From Thiogranum longum (GTDB lineage Bacteria; Pseudomonadota; Gammaproteobacteria; DSM-19610), in the NCBI RefSeq assembly GCF_004339085.1, contig NZ_SMFX01000001.1:1558242-1622241 (forward strand): a DNA stretch of 64,000 nt, read 5' to 3'. The notes under the pieces were generated by a model. It had not been told where the DNA came from, did not search any database, and saw only the letters and a program-made list of their open reading frames with translations. Each line of letters opens with the position of its first letter. Position 1 is the stretch's first letter. The position numbers were made by a program, and so were the translations under genes. Below are positions 11,101 to 23,062 of this stretch, in pieces.

Positions 11101-11137
11101 GACACCGTATTTTTTCAATGGACTGGGGTAACGCACA

Positions 11138-12379
11138 GTGTCTGAACGCCGTGTAGTGGTTACAGGTCTGGGTGCTGTCACGCCTGTCGGTTCAACCGTC
11201 TCGGATACCTGGGAAAACATCATCTCGGGCAAAAGCGGGATTCGCCCGATAACGTCCTTTGATGTATCCGCATTCCCGGTGCGTTTCGGCGGCAGTGTCC
11301 AGAACTTCGATATCACGGAATACGTGTCGAAGAAAGATGCCCGCAAGATGGACACCTTTATTCATTACGGTGTGGCAGCGGGGATTCAGGCAATACGGGA
11401 CTCAGGGCTGGAAGTGACCGAGGCCAATACGGAACGTGTCGGTGTCTCGATGGGCTCCGGTATCGGTGGTCTTCCCGGTATTGAAAAAAACTACGACGCC
11501 TATCTGGCCGGCGGCCCGCGCAAAATATCACCGTTTTTCGTGTCATCGAACATCATCAATATGATCTCAGGCAACCTTTCAATCCATCTGAACCTGAAAG
11601 GACCAAACATTGCCATGGTGACGGCATGCTCGACCGGAACACACAGTATTGGTGAGGCGGCGCGCATTATCGCCTACGGAGACGCCGACGCCATGCTGGC
11701 GGGAGGCGCTGAAATGGCCACTACGCATACCGGTCTGGGCGGGTTCGCAGCAGCCAAGGCATTATCGACGCGTAATGATGACCCTCAGGCCGCCAGCCGC
11801 CCCTGGGACCGCGACCGCGACGGCTTCGTGCTTGGCGATGGCGCAGGCGTACTGATGCTGGAAGAGTACGAGCATGCCCGCGCGCGTGGTGCGAACATTT
11901 ATGCCGAGGTCGTGGGTTACGGAATGAGTGGCGACGCCTACCACATGACCCAGCCATCACCGAACGGAGAAGGCGCCTCACGCTGTATGCGTAACGCGAT
12001 GCGTGATGCAGGACTCAACCCTGAGGCCGTTGATTACATCAACGCACACGGAACATCCACGCCGGCTGGTGATGTAGCCGAAGTCAGCGCAATCAAGCTG
12101 GCGTTTGGTGACCATGCCAGGCACGTAGCAGTCAGCTCAACAAAATCCATGACAGGACATCTGCTGGGTGCGGCAGGTGGTATCGAGGCCGTATTTTCCG
12201 TGCTTGCGATACGTGACCAGATTGCCCCTCCTACCATTAACCAGTTCACGCCAGATCCGGAATGCGATCTCGATTTTGTTCCTAACGAAGCCCGTGAAAT
12301 GAAAATCGATGTCGCCATTTCCAACTCGTTCGGGTTTGGTGGCACCAACGGAACACTGGCTTTCGCGAAATTGCAGTGA
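11138..12379 (+). CDS. fabF: 3-oxoacyl-ACP synthase II (FabF)
   Basis: A 413-residue elongating condensing enzyme (KAS II). The Cys-His-His triad is visible: [11 protein letters not shown] (cysteine), [11 protein letters not shown] and [12 protein letters not shown] (histidines). The start at 11138 is GTG ([17 protein letters not shown]). It condenses malonyl-ACP with growing acyl-ACP, including the cis-vaccenate step in gammaproteobacteria. No fabA or fabB is in this window, so unsaturated-acid synthesis must be encoded elsewhere. Confidence 0.97.
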   Translation: MSERRVVVTGLGAVTPVGSTVSDTWENIISGKSGIRPITSFDVSAFPVRFGGSVQNFDITEYVSKKDARKMDTFIHYGVAAGIQAIRDSGLEVTEANTERVGVSMGSGIGGLPGIEKNYDAYLAGGPRKISPFFVSSNIINMISGNLSIHLNLKGPNIAMVTACSTGTHSIGEAARIIAYGDADAMLAGGAEMATTHTGLGGFAAAKALSTRNDDPQAASRPWDRDRDGFVLGDGAGVLMLEEYEHARARGANIYAEVVGYGMSGDAYHMTQPSPNGEGASRCMRNAMRDAGLNPEAVDYINAHGTSTPAGDVAEVSAIKLAFGDHARHVAVSSTKSMTGHLLGAAGGIEAVFSVLAIRDQIAPPTINQFTPDPECDLDFVPNEAREMKIDVAISNSFGFGGTNGTLAFAKLQ

Positions 12380-12397
12380 ACCGGTTGACGGTTTTTC

Positions 12398-13774
12398 ATG
12401 CCGATGAAACCTGACAACGCTCATCCTGTGGATGAACTCGCTGCTGATATCCATTGTCGCACTCTGAGCCACAACCCGGATTTACTCGCATTACACGAAG
12501 CTTTCCCCGAACGTTACCCACACCTGCTGGAGAGTGCGGCATCTGGTCAGCGGGAGCGCTATGATATTTTGTTTGCCTTTCCCGGAGAATCCATCGAACT
12601 TCGTGAGCCTGACGATTTTGATTTTCTCGCAGCACTGGATACCGCATGGCAAAAAGAGCGGGTAGCCGGTAAAGGTGGACAGGCTATGGAGTTGCCATTC
12701 CATGGTGGCTGGTTCCTGTATCTGGCTTATGAGCTCGCAGGACAGATTGAGCCGCGACTCCAGCTTCCACGCGATGACAGCGAGTTGCCTGTTGCATGTG
12801 CAACACGTTTTCCTGCCGCCATTATCTTTGATCATGCCAGTAATCAGTCAGTACTGGTCTCCGAACAATACCCGCTGCTGGCTACGATGCTTGCTGATCT
12901 GGACCAGGTACCATCCCGGGCAGTCCGGAACGGATATCCAGTTGTCAAATTGTACGAAGATCCGGATGAACACTATCTTGAGGCAGTCGAGCGTGTGCTG
13001 GACTATATCCGTGAAGGAGATGTTTTCCAGGTCAACCTGTCGCGGGCCTGGAAGGGTGAATGGCCTCCACACACCGAAACAGCACAACTGTACCGTCGCC
13101 TGCGTACAGCAAACCCGGGGCCATTTAACGGACTTGCCACATTCGGCGCTAACGCTGTAATGAGTTCTTCGCCTGAGCGACTGGTCGAAGTGCATGATGG
13201 CCAGGTACAGACCCGACCCATTGCCGGTACGCGCCCGCGTGCCGGTGATGAACAACGGGATGCAGCACTGTCACGAGAACTGATGGCCCACCCCAAGGAG
13301 CGTGCCGAGCACATTATGCTGATCGACCTGGAACGAAACGATCTTGGTCGCATCGCAATACCCGGCAGTGTCGAGGTCAGTGAACTGATGGTACTGGAGT
13401 CCTATGCGAGCGTTCATCACATTGTGTCCAATGTGCAGGCAGAGGTTCGCCCGGACACTACGCCGGGAGATGTGATTCGGGCCGTTTTCCCCGGTGGTAC
13501 CATTACCGGCTGCCCCAAGGTGCACTGTATGGAAATTATCGCTGCACTGGAAGATACAGGGCGCGGCGCCTATACCGGCTCGATGGGCTACCTGAACCGT
13601 GATGGCAGCCTTGATCTCAATATTCTGATTCGTACGCTGGTGCGCAGCGGGGGAGAACTCACGTTCCGGGCGGGTGCCGGAATCGTTGCCGACTCTGACC
13701 CTCATCATGAGCTGCAGGAAACGCGTGCCAAGGCACGTGCCATCATGCATGCGCTGGAACAAGGCCAGGCATAA
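12398..13774 (+). CDS. pabB: Aminodeoxychorismate synthase component I (PabB)
   Basis: A 458-residue chorismate-utilising enzyme of the TrpE/PabB family that, with an amidotransferase subunit encoded elsewhere, aminates chorismate for folate synthesis. The catalytic half shows FQVNLSRAW, SSSPERLVEV, TRPIAGTRPR, HIMLIDLERNDLGRI and FPGGTITGCPKV. The following gene is aminodeoxychorismate lyase, with the two overlapping at ATG/TAA, which favours PabB over anthranilate synthase TrpE. It starts 18 bases after fabF. Confidence 0.92.
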   Translation: MPMKPDNAHPVDELAADIHCRTLSHNPDLLALHEAFPERYPHLLESAASGQRERYDILFAFPGESIELREPDDFDFLAALDTAWQKERVAGKGGQAMELPFHGGWFLYLAYELAGQIEPRLQLPRDDSELPVACATRFPAAIIFDHASNQSVLVSEQYPLLATMLADLDQVPSRAVRNGYPVVKLYEDPDEHYLEAVERVLDYIREGDVFQVNLSRAWKGEWPPHTETAQLYRRLRTANPGPFNGLATFGANAVMSSSPERLVEVHDGQVQTRPIAGTRPRAGDEQRDAALSRELMAHPKERAEHIMLIDLERNDLGRIAIPGSVEVSELMVLESYASVHHIVSNVQAEVRPDTTPGDVIRAVFPGGTITGCPKVHCMEIIAALEDTGRGAYTGSMGYLNRDGSLDLNILIRTLVRSGGELTFRAGAGIVADSDPHHELQETRAKARAIMHALEQGQA

Positions 13775-14612
13775 TGCGCTGTCTTGTCGATGGTGAACCG
13801 ACAAGCTCGATCCCGGTCTCTGACCGTGGACTGCAGTATGGAGACGGTTTGTTTGAAACCTTTGCCGTGCGCGATGGAGGCATTCAGTTCCCGGAGCGCC
13901 ATTTCACACGACTGGCGGCCGGTTGTGAACGACTGGGGTTCCCGGCGGTCGACTGGTCTGCGCTGCGCAGTGAAGTCATTGCCTTCACTGCAGACAAGCC
14001 GGCGGGCGTGCTGAAACTCATGCTGACACGCGGCTCAGGCCAGCGCGGATATGCGGCTGATAAACCTGCTGTGCGGCGTATATTATGTCTTTCGGACCTC
14101 CCGGAATGGCGTGGAGTACCTGGTGAGCAGGGAATACGGGTCCGGCTTTGCCGGATGCAGCTCGCAATCCAGCCGCACCTGGCCGGGTTAAAGCATCTGA
14201 ACCGTCTCGAGCAGGTACTGGCGCGCAGGGAGTGGCAGGATGACGACATTCGCGAGGGGCTGCTGTGCGATACCGGGGGGCACATTATCGAAGGCACCAT
14301 GAGTAACCTGTTCGTCGTCAGTAACGGTGTGTTGTATACGCCGCAACTGGATAACTGCGGTGTGGCCGGGGTGATGCGGTCTGTCATCATTGATGTTGCA
14401 GCACAGGCCTCACGGCCACTTGAAATCTGCGCACTTTCACGACAGGATGTACAACAGGCCAGCGAACTGTTTGTCTGCAACAGCCTGATCGGCATCTGGC
14501 CCGTGACAGCGATAGACGGCCTTGGTGAATATCCCGTCGGCCCGGTGACATGCAACCTGCAAACGCTTGTGCAAAATCACACTGATCACAATAACAACAC
14601 CTGGTACGCGAA

Positions 14613-14616
<4 letters not shown>
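13774..14616 (+). CDS. pabC: Aminodeoxychorismate lyase (PabC)
   Basis: A 280-residue PLP enzyme of the class IV (branched-chain) aminotransferase fold that splits 4-amino-4-deoxychorismate into p-aminobenzoate and pyruvate. Visible are DRGLQYGDGLFET at the N-terminus, the lysine segment LKHLNRLEQVLARREW, and the PLP-phosphate region EGTMSNLFVV. It overlaps pabB by one base and mltG by four, so the three are coupled. Confidence 0.93.
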
Positions 14617-17330
<2,714 letters not shown>

Positions 17331-17333
17331 ATT

Positions 17334-17693
17334 ATGGCAATGAATCCCGGTGGCGGAGCCCGACAGGGCATCCTCTCCCTGACAATCAAGGACAAGAGCG
17401 CGCTTTATGCCGCCTACATGCCTTTCGTCAAGAACGGGGGTCTGTTCATTCCTACGAATAAAACCTATCAGCTCGGCGACGAGGTGTTTATGTTGCTGAC
17501 ACTCATGGATGAGCCGGAAAAGATACCCGTGGCAGGCAAGATCATATGGATTACGCCTAAAGGCGCACAGGGAGCCCGTGCAGCCGGTATAGGGGTCCAG
17601 TTCAGTGATAACGATGATGGTTCTGCCCAGAAGAAAATCGAAACCTACCTGGCTGGCGCACTGACGGCTGATCGTCCCACGCATACCATGTAA
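17334..17693 (+). CDS. pilZ: Type IV pilus-type PilZ domain protein
   Basis: A 119-residue single PilZ domain between holB and tatD, the position of the original pilZ gene of pseudomonads. It lacks the arginine-rich RxxxR c-di-GMP motif at the N-terminus, as PilZ itself does; such proteins act in type IV pilus assembly through protein contacts. Visible marks are FVKNGGLFIPTNKTYQLGDEV and the GIGVQFSD strand. It starts three bases after holB. Confidence 0.88.
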   Translation: MAMNPGGGARQGILSLTIKDKSALYAAYMPFVKNGGLFIPTNKTYQLGDEVFMLLTLMDEPEKIPVAGKIIWITPKGAQGARAAGIGVQFSDNDDGSAQKKIETYLAGALTADRPTHTM

Positions 17694-17743
17694 CATGAAG
17701 CAGCCGGTTCCGGCTGTATTCCCGATTTACCAGGACCACCGAC

Positions 17744-18511
17744 ATGCTGGTTGATTCTCACTGCCACCTCGATTTACTGCAACTGGAAGACGAAACGCTC
17801 GATAACGTGCTTGCAGAAGCACGCGATGCCGATGTGCAACAAATGCTGTGCGTGTCGGTCAGCCTGGAACGTTTTCCCGCAATGATGGAACTGATTGCGC
17901 CGCATCCACAGATTCTGGCATCGGTCGGCGTACACCCGGATGGCGAGGAGGGTGAGGACCCCGATGAGAACCGGCTGGTTGCACTTGCCGATAACGCGCG
18001 CATTGTCGCCATTGGCGAAACCGGTCTCGATTATTATCGTATCGAGGGTGATACGGGCTGGCAACGCGAACGTTTCCGCCGCCATATTCGTGCGGCGCGT
18101 GCTGTCAACAAGCCACTTATCGTGCATACCCGCGCGGCAAAGAAAGATACCTTGCGTATACTCAAAGAAGAGAATGCACAGGAAACCGGTGGTGTACTGC
18201 ATTGCTTTACCGAAGACTGGGAAATGGCCAGGGCCGCTATGAATCTGAATTTCCATATCTCGTTTTCAGGCATCGTTACTTTCAAAAATGCCATCGAACT
18301 TAAAGCGGTGGCGAAACAGGTTCCAGCTGATCGAATGCTGGTGGAGACAGATGCCCCTTACCTGGCACCGGTGCCGAAACGCGGAAAAAGTAACCGCCCG
18401 GCCTATGTTCGGTACGTGGCCGAATATCTCGCCGAGCTAAGGGGCGAATCATTTGATGATCTGGCGCAGACTACGACCCGAAATTTTGAAAACCTGTTTA
18501 TAAACAGATAA
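17744..18511 (+). CDS. TatD family metal-dependent hydrolase (YcfH-like)
   Basis: A 255-residue TIM-barrel hydrolase of the TatD/YcfH family. Metal ligands are visible in DSHCHLDLL at the N-terminus, GETGLDYY, PLIVHTRAA, HCFTED and ETDAPYLAP. Family members have 3'-5' exonuclease or D-aminoacyl hydrolase-like activity. It is the last gene of the long plsX-to-tatD cluster; a 266-base gap follows. Confidence 0.92.
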   Translation: MLVDSHCHLDLLQLEDETLDNVLAEARDADVQQMLCVSVSLERFPAMMELIAPHPQILASVGVHPDGEEGEDPDENRLVALADNARIVAIGETGLDYYRIEGDTGWQRERFRRHIRAARAVNKPLIVHTRAAKKDTLRILKEENAQETGGVLHCFTEDWEMARAAMNLNFHISFSGIVTFKNAIELKAVAKQVPADRMLVETDAPYLAPVPKRGKSNRPAYVRYVAEYLAELRGESFDDLAQTTTRNFENLFINR

Positions 18512-18777
18512 AACAAAAAGATAATTAATGTATCTATAAATCACATTAAGATAACCTGATGTTGTGACCTGAGTGCTCGGTCACAAAATGTAAAGCTCCG
18601 GCAGTGTTGGTCGTTATTACAAGAACCAGGACACAGAATTCTGAGTAGTAGCGCTTTCTGCACGGGCCCGGACGCCCGGTTTTAATACAAAAAATTCAAA
18701 GACAAGGGCGCCAGGACGGTGCAGGGAAGGGGTGCGGAGTCTTACCCCTGATGTTGTAACATGTCCGGGGTGCCGCC
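18512..18777 (+). other. Gap after tatD with three small hairpins
   Basis: No gene is visible. TTGTGACC (18562-18569) pairs with GGTCACAA (18579-18586). CGGGC (18663-18667) pairs with GCCCG (18674-18678) and is followed by GTTTT, a possible terminator. AGGGGT (18728-18733) pairs with ACCCCT (18744-18749) about 30 bases before the next start. I looked for a c-di-GMP riboswitch, because a PilZ gene follows, and did not recognise one. Confidence 0.5.
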
Positions 18778-19173
18778 GTGGAAAGAAGAAAAGCGAAGCG
18801 CGACCAGATACTGGTCGATATCGATATTGCCCATCCGGGCGCCGGCTATTGCCATGGCCACGTAGAAAATATCAGCAAGGGCGGGGTATCAGTTCATGTT
18901 GACGAGGGCGAACTTCCCGCTGCCCAGCGTTCGGTGATCCTCAACATGCGGGTATGGACAGGAAATGAAATCCTGTACCGCAAGATGTATTGCCGCGTTG
19001 TTCGCCACAATAGTTCCAGGCTGGCGATGGAATTTGCTGAAAACGACATCGTTACCGAGGCAATTATCCAGGACCTGATGTTTTACCAGAAACGCGGGCA
19101 AAGACACGAACAGGAAAAGCAGGTGGCGACGGGCAGCTTTGCAAACGCCTTACCTGAACCTGCAGGTTCCTGA
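18778..19173 (+). CDS. PilZ domain protein (probable c-di-GMP binder)
   Basis: A 131-residue protein starting at GTG with ERRKAKRDQ, a basic stretch like the RxxxR part of c-di-GMP-binding PilZ domains, then VENISKGGVSVHV, the (D/N)xSxxG part. One PilZ domain fills residues 2-100; the charged tail has no domain I recognise. Unlike the pilZ gene upstream, it keeps the ligand motifs. It stands alone and converges with the acyl-CoA synthetase gene; a perfect GC-rich palindrome (19156-19169) covers its last codons. Confidence 0.8.
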   Translation: MERRKAKRDQILVDIDIAHPGAGYCHGHVENISKGGVSVHVDEGELPAAQRSVILNMRVWTGNEILYRKMYCRVVRHNSSRLAMEFAENDIVTEAIIQDLMFYQKRGQRHEQEKQVATGSFANALPEPAGS

Positions 19174-19184
19174 AAAACTCCTGT

Positions 19185-20996
19185 TCAGTGGTGCCCCTTG
19201 TACATCGCTTCGATCTGTTGTGCGTAGGTCTCGCAGACCTTGTCACGTTTCAGCTTGAGTGTAGGCGTAATCAGACCATCCTCGATAGTCCAGGGCTCCA
19301 GCTGGCAGTGAACGCTGTGAATTTTGGCGTAGCCGGGGAAAGCGCTGATCTGTTTTGCCACACGTTCGAGAATCGCTGCCGAAACCCGCGAGCTGTTACA
19401 ACCATCCACACTGTCAGGATCGACGCCAAGTTGCCCTGCAAACACCTTCCACTGTTCAGGGTCAAGTACAAGTAACGCGGTGAGGTAAGGACGGTTATCA
19501 CCGATGACCATGGCCTGCTCAAACAGAGGGTCGGCGACAATAGCCATTTCCATGTCAGCCGGGGGAACTTTCTCACCATTGGCAAGGACGATAATCTCCT
19601 TGAGTCGACCGGTAATATACAACTGACCATTTTCCAGCCTGGCTTTATCACCGGTATGAAGCCAGCCGTCATCATCGATTACTTCACGCGTCGCCTTTTC
19701 GTTGGCCCAGTAGCCAAGCATAAGACCGGGGCTTCGGATCAACAGTTCATCCTTTTCGCCGATGCGGGCCTCGACGTCTTCCAGCAGGCAGCCGACGCTG
19801 CGGGGATCATTATTCTCTATCGGGTTTACGCTGATGACAGGACTGGTCTCAGTCAGCCCATAGCCCTGAATCATGGGTAACCCAAGGCCAATGAATAACC
19901 GCGCAACGTCAAACGGTAGTGGCGCACCTCCCACGACGGCAAGTCGCATCCGTCCGCCGAGCTTTTCCATGACCTTGCTTGCAACCAGCTTGTTCAGCAA
20001 TGGCCATAACAAAAGTCCGGGCGTCCAGCCGGCACGCCCTTGCCGGAATTCGAACCGCCGCCACCCGACGTTGACCGCCATACGGAAAAGCGCACGCGCG
20101 ATCGGAGATTTTTCCTCCAGACCCGCATGGATCTTGTTGTAGACACGCTCGAAGATACGCGGTACGGAAATCAACAGGGTTGGTCGAACGGCCAGCAGGT
20201 CCTCACCAAGCTGGGGGATAGAGCGGTTATATGCTACAGCGGCGCCCAGCATCATCGGCAGGTAATAGCCCGCCGTGCGTTCGAGCGTGTGGGACAGGGG
20301 AAGAAAGGACAGGAACAGTTCATCAGGGGTTCTTTTCACCACCTGAAGGCTGCGATAGGCATTCCAGAGAATATTATAGTGGCTGAGCATTACCCCCTTG
20401 GGCCGCCCGGTAGTGCCCGAGGTATAAACGATTGTTGCCAGCGCGTCCTTGTCCCAGTTAACGCGCACCAGCTCGGCCTCGTCAGGTAGCCATTCCCCGG
20501 CTGTGAGTAGCCGCATATCGGGGTGGCCGCTGGTATCGATGTGTTCAAGACTGATGATGCGGTTCAGAAAACCCAGCTGGTCCCAGACCGGCTGTAACGC
20601 GTCCCAGTGCTCCTGATGCCCGATCAGGAGCACTTTTACGCCCGCATTTTGCAATATGTAGGCTACATTTTCGGCCCGGTCCTGGGTGTACAGGGGTACG
20701 ATGACCAGTCCATTGGCAAGTGCAGCCTGGTCGTACATGACCCATTGCGGGCAGTTTTGCATGAGCACTGCAACACGATCTCCGGGCTGCAGATCTTCCG
20801 AAGCAAGTGCCGCCTGCCAGCGTGCTGCTTCCTGACCGGCTTCGGACCAGCTGATGTCCTTCCATTCTTCGCATTCCTGATCGAAGTAACGATACGCCAG
20901 CGCGTCAGGGGTTCGTTTGACGCGTTCAAAAAACAGGCCCGAAAGTGTTCCCGCCTGTTCAGGTGTTACCAGGTGACTTTCATTGTTCTTGTTCAT
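19185..20996 (-). CDS. Long-chain acyl-CoA synthetase (AMP-forming)
   Basis: A 603-residue ANL-superfamily ligase that activates fatty acids to acyl-CoA through an acyl-AMP. Visible are the phosphate loop IVYTSGTTGRPKGVMLSH, the adenine motif QGYGLTETSPV, the hinge/ATP block WLHTGDKARLENGQLYITGRLKE and the GEKVPP segment. The sequence is closer to the FadD15/long-chain type of about 600 residues than to E. coli FadD (about 560). It is last in the beta-oxidation operon, 2 bases after the hydratase/dehydrogenase gene, and supplies its substrate. Confidence 0.9.
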   Translation of the reverse strand: MNKNNESHLVTPEQAGTLSGLFFERVKRTPDALAYRYFDQECEEWKDISWSEAGQEAARWQAALASEDLQPGDRVAVLMQNCPQWVMYDQAALANGLVIVPLYTQDRAENVAYILQNAGVKVLLIGHQEHWDALQPVWDQLGFLNRIISLEHIDTSGHPDMRLLTAGEWLPDEAELVRVNWDKDALATIVYTSGTTGRPKGVMLSHYNILWNAYRSLQVVKRTPDELFLSFLPLSHTLERTAGYYLPMMLGAAVAYNRSIPQLGEDLLAVRPTLLISVPRIFERVYNKIHAGLEEKSPIARALFRMAVNVGWRRFEFRQGRAGWTPGLLLWPLLNKLVASKVMEKLGGRMRLAVVGGAPLPFDVARLFIGLGLPMIQGYGLTETSPVISVNPIENNDPRSVGCLLEDVEARIGEKDELLIRSPGLMLGYWANEKATREVIDDDGWLHTGDKARLENGQLYITGRLKEIIVLANGEKVPPADMEMAIVADPLFEQAMVIGDNRPYLTALLVLDPEQWKVFAGQLGVDPDSVDGCNSSRVSAAILERVAKQISAFPGYAKIHSVHCQLEPWTIEDGLITPTLKLKRDKVCETYAQQIEAMYKGHH

Positions 20997-20998
20997 TG

Positions 20999-23062
20999 TT
21001 ATTCACTCGCCATATTGTCACTTAATGAAAAACCTGCCACGTCTTTCCACCCGGAATCCGGTTTGAAACGGATACCGAACTTTTGCTCAAGACTGTTCAG
21101 TCGCTGGTAAAGTATGTCGGCTCCTGTACTCTCGATATAATGCAGGGGGCCACCGCGGAACGGCGCAAAGCCGGTACCGTATACCATGCCGCCGTCAAGA
21201 TGATCCGCTTTCTCGACGACCTTCTCACGCAGGCAGGCAACAACTTCATTGAGCATACGCAGTATCATGCGGTCGATTACCTCTTCACCTGCATGATGCA
21301 CCCTTGGCCAAACCGGCTTGACAGGCTTGCCTTTCTTGTACTGGTAGAAACCCCTGCCACTTTTACGCCCCAGGTTCCCCTGGCTTACCAGATCACGCAA
21401 TCGTTGTGGTAACTCGACGTTGAAGTGTTCTCCGAGGTTCTCGGCAACATGCAGGCATATATCGAGTCCTACCGTGTCTGCAAGCTCAACAGGCCCCATC
21501 GGCATCCCGAATGCAACGGCCTGACGATCAATTTCAATAGCAGGTACCCCTTCACTCTCCAGTTGTACGGCTTCGAGCAGGTAGGGCATGAGAATACGAT
21601 TGACAAGAAAGCCCGGTGTGCTGGTCACCGGCAGCGGAAGCCGGTCGATGCGGCGCGCAAAGGTTGTTGCCCTGAGCACGACATCTGCATCGGTAACCTC
21701 GTCACGTACGATTTCCACCAGCTGCATTTTCGCCACGGGGTTGAAAAAGTGCAGCCCGACCAGTCGTTGGGGTTGTTTCAGAACAGTACGCAGTTCCCCC
21801 AGTGGAATACTGGATGTATTGGTGGCGAGAATGGCATCAGCTCGCATGCGTGGTTCCAGTTGTGCGTACAGTTGCCGCTTGGCGTCAGCATCTTCGAATA
21901 TTGCTTCGATCACGACATCAGCACGCTCTACGCCAAGCCCCCTGTGATCCGGCATCAGGCGATCCATGGCTTCCTGTACCGGGCGTGGCCGCCGCAAACG
22001 GCGTTTGAACAGCTGGTGAGCGCGTTTGATTGCCGGTGCTATACGTTCGGGTGACTGATCCTGCAGGGTTACCTGCATACCCCTGAAGGCACACCAGGCT
22101 GCGATATCGCCCCCCATGATGCCTGCCCCGACAACATGTACCCGCTGCGGGTGATAGTCAGAATGATTGCCCAGGGCCTTCAACTGTTCCTGCAACAGGA
22201 AAACTCGAATGAGATTCTGCGCTGTGGAACCGACAATAAGTCTTGCGACCGATTCTGCTTCTGCATGCAGCATGTCACGCTCGGCATCAGCAAAGTTACG
22301 CCAGATATCGATAAGCGCCCAGGGTGCCGGGTAGTGTTCCTTACGGGCTTTTTTACCCACCTGGTATTCAAAAACTTTTGCCAGCACCGGGCGCACCCAG
22401 GCGTGATTGGTCAGGGCCTGCAGGCGTGCAGGCTTATGTGGCGGAGGAGGATCGAGTATCAGTGCGCGCGCGGCGGTTTTCAGGTGACGTTCCGGCAAGG
22501 CGTAGTCAACGATGCCCATGCGTTTTGCCGTACGGCCATCGACGGTACGCCCGCTGAGCATAAGATCCATGGCGTGCAATGCACCGACCAGCGGTGTAAG
22601 CCTTGCCGAGCCGCCAAAACCCGGGTGTATGCCGAGCCGGACTTCCGGCAACCCCAGCCGTGTGCCCTTGTCATCACGGGCAATACGGTATCGACAGGCC
22701 AGCGACAGTTCAAGACCACCTCCCAGGCAGAAACCATGAATCAACGCGACGGTCGGGAAGGGTAGCGCGGCCAGTCGGTCAAACACGGCCTGCCCTCGCT
22801 GGATGGCGTCCAGCGCCTGGTCGTAATTTTCGAGCTGCGTAAATTCGCGTACGTCTGCACCGGCGATAAAGCCGTTGGGCTTGTCTGACAGGATAACCAG
22901 GCCGCGTGGTTTACACTCTACAAGCTCCAGCAGTGTCTCGTAAAAGCCTTCCAGCACAGAAGCGGACAGAACATTGGTGCCGGAGTCCTGTTTGTCAAAA
23001 TGCAGCCAGGCAATGTTGTCTTCATCAATGTGTGTATTCAGGTCAGGCCTGTTTTCCATCAT
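20999..23062 (-). CDS. fadJ: Enoyl-CoA hydratase / 3-hydroxyacyl-CoA dehydrogenase (FadJ/FadB-type)
   Basis: A 687-residue two-domain enzyme for the second and third beta-oxidation steps. The N-terminal crotonase part has GFIAGADVREF, HGFCLGGGLELSLACRYR and a glutamate-bearing GLPEVRLGIHPGFGG. The C-terminal NAD part has VHVVGAGIMGGDIAAWCA, NTSSIPLGEL, GLHFFNPVAKMQLVEIV and FAPFRGGPLHYI. The ATG at 23062 overlaps the thiolase TGA; the frame runs a further 16 codons upstream inside the thiolase gene. The FadJ label is chosen because the thiolase is FadI-like; FadB is the alternative. Confidence 0.9.
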   Translation of the reverse strand: MMENRPDLNTHIDEDNIAWLHFDKQDSGTNVLSASVLEGFYETLLELVECKPRGLVILSDKPNGFIAGADVREFTQLENYDQALDAIQRGQAVFDRLAALPFPTVALIHGFCLGGGLELSLACRYRIARDDKGTRLGLPEVRLGIHPGFGGSARLTPLVGALHAMDLMLSGRTVDGRTAKRMGIVDYALPERHLKTAARALILDPPPPHKPARLQALTNHAWVRPVLAKVFEYQVGKKARKEHYPAPWALIDIWRNFADAERDMLHAEAESVARLIVGSTAQNLIRVFLLQEQLKALGNHSDYHPQRVHVVGAGIMGGDIAAWCAFRGMQVTLQDQSPERIAPAIKRAHQLFKRRLRRPRPVQEAMDRLMPDHRGLGVERADVVIEAIFEDADAKRQLYAQLEPRMRADAILATNTSSIPLGELRTVLKQPQRLVGLHFFNPVAKMQLVEIVRDEVTDADVVLRATTFARRIDRLPLPVTSTPGFLVNRILMPYLLEAVQLESEGVPAIEIDRQAVAFGMPMGPVELADTVGLDICLHVAENLGEHFNVELPQRLRDLVSQGNLGRKSGRGFYQYKKGKPVKPVWPRVHHAGEEVIDRMILRMLNEVVACLREKVVEKADHLDGGMVYGTGFAPFRGGPLHYIESTGADILYQRLNSLEQKFGIRFKPDSGWKDVAGFSLSDNMASE

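Noticed and set aside
18512-18777. Possible c-di-GMP riboswitch before the PilZ gene
   Set aside because: The conserved GEMM core sequences were not found; only short hairpins are present.
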